This document shows positions 5,047 through 6,308 of a DNA stretch of 6,308 bases, in pieces. The translations under genes and the position numbers were made by a program. The stretch spans positions 1-6,308 of the forward strand of contig JAGCSS010000177.1 of NCBI GenBank assembly GCA_017964055.1, written 5' to 3'. Source of the DNA: Lachnospiraceae bacterium (GTDB taxonomy: Bacteria > Bacillota > Clostridia > Lachnospirales > Lachnospiraceae). Below the pieces are notes generated by a model that was not told the DNA's origin, ran no database searches, and was given only the letters and a program-made list of their open reading frames with translations. How positions within the stretch are numbered: the first letter of the stretch is position 1; every line of letters starts with the position of its first letter.

Positions 5047-6297
5047 ATGATCTTCTTTCTGCTTTCACCGCTCTTTATAGCGGCTCATGCATATTTTGTG
5101 TATGAAGGCTTCAAATGGATCGATACACTCAGACTGCCCCGCGGGCTCGGCAGGTTCGTAAAGATACTTGCCGCTGTCCTCTGGGCAGTGTTTTCACTGT
5201 CCATATTTGCCGCCTATTTCATTCCGGCGGGAGTCACCCGCGAGAGCTCTCCGATGCTCTATATCTTAAGGAGAACGCTCAAAAAGTCGGGCAATTACAA
5301 CCTCGGAGTCCTGATCTACATGGGTATGTCCTTCGCAGTCATACTCATCGGACGTCTGATCGAGTATTTTAAGCTGAAAAAAGAGGGCATCGAGCCCAAA
5401 CAGGTCTTCGGATCGGCTCTTTACCGCAACAAGAGGGCGGTGATGGGCGTATTGAACATCGTTTTTATCGTACTTCTGATGTGGTACGGAGTGGCGCATG
5501 GCAAAGATATCAAGCTGAACACCTATGAGATCGAGCTGTCAAAACAGGTCGAGGGGAGCAGTGGGATCAGGATCGCCTTGGTCGCCGACATGCATCTGGG
5601 GTACAGCATCGGCTGTGAGCAGATGGAGAAGATGGCGGATATGATCAACGCGTCATCGCCCGATATCGTGATAATGGCAGGGGATATCTTTGACAACGAA
5701 TACGAGGCGCTCGACGATCCGGAGAGGCTGATAGAGATATTTTCATCGATAAAGAGCAGATACGGGGCCTATGCGGTCTACGGGAACCATGACATCGAAG
5801 AAAAGATAATAGGCGGTTTCACTTTTGACTACAGCAATCCCGCAAAGGCCGCGGGGAAAGAGATGAACGAGTTCCTGGACAAAGCCGGGATCACGCTGCT
5901 GCTCGATGATCTTGTGCTGATAGACGATGCCTTTTACGTGTATGGGCGTCCCGATTACAGCAAACCGGGCAACGGCACGGGCAAAAGAAAGGCCCCCGAA
6001 GAGATAACCGCGGGACTGGATATGTCAAAGCCCCTGATCGTGATCGACCATCAGCCGAGGGAGCTGCAGGCACTCGCGGACGCCGGAGTCGACATCGATC
6101 TGTGCGGCCACACGCATGACGGGCAGATATTCCCTGCAAACATCCTGCTGAAGTTCATATCCGAAAATTCTTATGGGTACAAAAAGGTTGGCGAAATGGA
6201 CGATATTGTAACGTCGGGTGTAGGGTTGTTTGGACCCTATATGCGGGTTGGAACGATATCTGAGGTATGCAATATAAAAATCCGCTTCACAGAATAG
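5047..6297 (+). CDS. Membrane-anchored calcineurin-like metallophosphoesterase
   Basis: This 416-residue protein has four predicted transmembrane segments (about 1-19, 37-60, 86-104 and 131-149), then a calcineurin-like phosphoesterase domain (about 173-410). Metal-binding motifs are complete and in order: DMH (D181, H183), GD (G212-D213), GNHD (246-249), DHQP (H335) and GHTHDGQ (354-360). This is the YkuE/YaeI-type branch, whose members hydrolyse phosphoesters such as phospholipid or nucleotide headgroups; the substrate here is unknown. The second cytoplasmic-type loop (103-131) is strongly basic (K109, K111, K112, R127, K129, R130). The positive-inside rule therefore puts the catalytic domain outside the membrane, though the loop at 61-85 is also basic and makes this uncertain. 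It is the second gene of the channel operon. No terminator is seen in the 11 bases left after its stop. Confidence 0.9.
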   Translation: MIFFLLSPLFIAAHAYFVYEGFKWIDTLRLPRGLGRFVKILAAVLWAVFSLSIFAAYFIPAGVTRESSPMLYILRRTLKKSGNYNLGVLIYMGMSFAVILIGRLIEYFKLKKEGIEPKQVFGSALYRNKRAVMGVLNIVFIVLLMWYGVAHGKDIKLNTYEIELSKQVEGSSGIRIALVADMHLGYSIGCEQMEKMADMINASSPDIVIMAGDIFDNEYEALDDPERLIEIFSSIKSRYGAYAVYGNHDIEEKIIGGFTFDYSNPAKAAGKEMNEFLDKAGITLLLDDLVLIDDAFYVYGRPDYSKPGNGTGKRKAPEEITAGLDMSKPLIVIDHQPRELQALADAGVDIDLCGHTHDGQIFPANILLKFISENSYGYKKVGEMDDIVTSGVGLFGPYMRVGTISEVCNIKIRFTE

Positions 6298-6308
6298 AGT
6301 ATGTGGCA

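Overview
The window looks like a Firmicutes chromosome segment, most likely from Lachnospiraceae or related Clostridia. The protein families, strong GGAGG-type ribosome binding sites, short intergenic gaps and a Tn916-type integrase all fit; no rRNA or other taxonomic marker is present, so this is an inference. Base composition is not uniform. Roughly the first 1.75 kb (HEAT protein, methyltransferase, integrase) is visibly poorer in G+C than the rest, and the change falls in the AT-rich non-coding stretch at about 1720-1871.

Left part (1-1871). The tail of a HEAT-repeat-like protein is followed after 10 bases by an ORF that begins as a class I SAM-dependent methyltransferase. After its residue 129 it continues in frame as a tyrosine recombinase of the Tn916 Int family. 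Both partners are truncated: the methyltransferase lacks its C-terminal part and the integrase lacks most of its N-terminal arm-binding domain. The catalytic R, K, HxxR, H and Y residues of the integrase are all present. Just downstream is a compact set of short repeats: a 9-bp inverted pair around a 7-bp spacer, a further copy of one arm, and three tandem 10-mers. This is where a Tn916-type element would be expected to carry its end and recombinase sites. The simplest reading is a decayed or rearranged end of an integrative element, with the junction formed at a shared Pro-Gly-Lys coding stretch. An assembly join must also be considered.

Middle (1872-3790). A low-molecular-weight protein tyrosine phosphatase on the + strand converges on a type B carboxylesterase on the - strand, with a strong GC-rich hairpin terminator between them. 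The esterase has a strong Shine-Dalgarno sequence and a candidate extended -10 promoter overlapped by a perfect 15-bp palindrome.

Right part (3791-6308). Divergent from the esterase is a two-gene operon: a six-transmembrane voltage-gated potassium channel with two C-terminal TrkA_C (RCK_C) modules, then a four-transmembrane metallophosphoesterase. Their 10-bp spacing implies co-transcription. The right half is otherwise ordinary chromosome. The most unusual object is the methyltransferase-integrase chimera with its adjacent repeat cluster.
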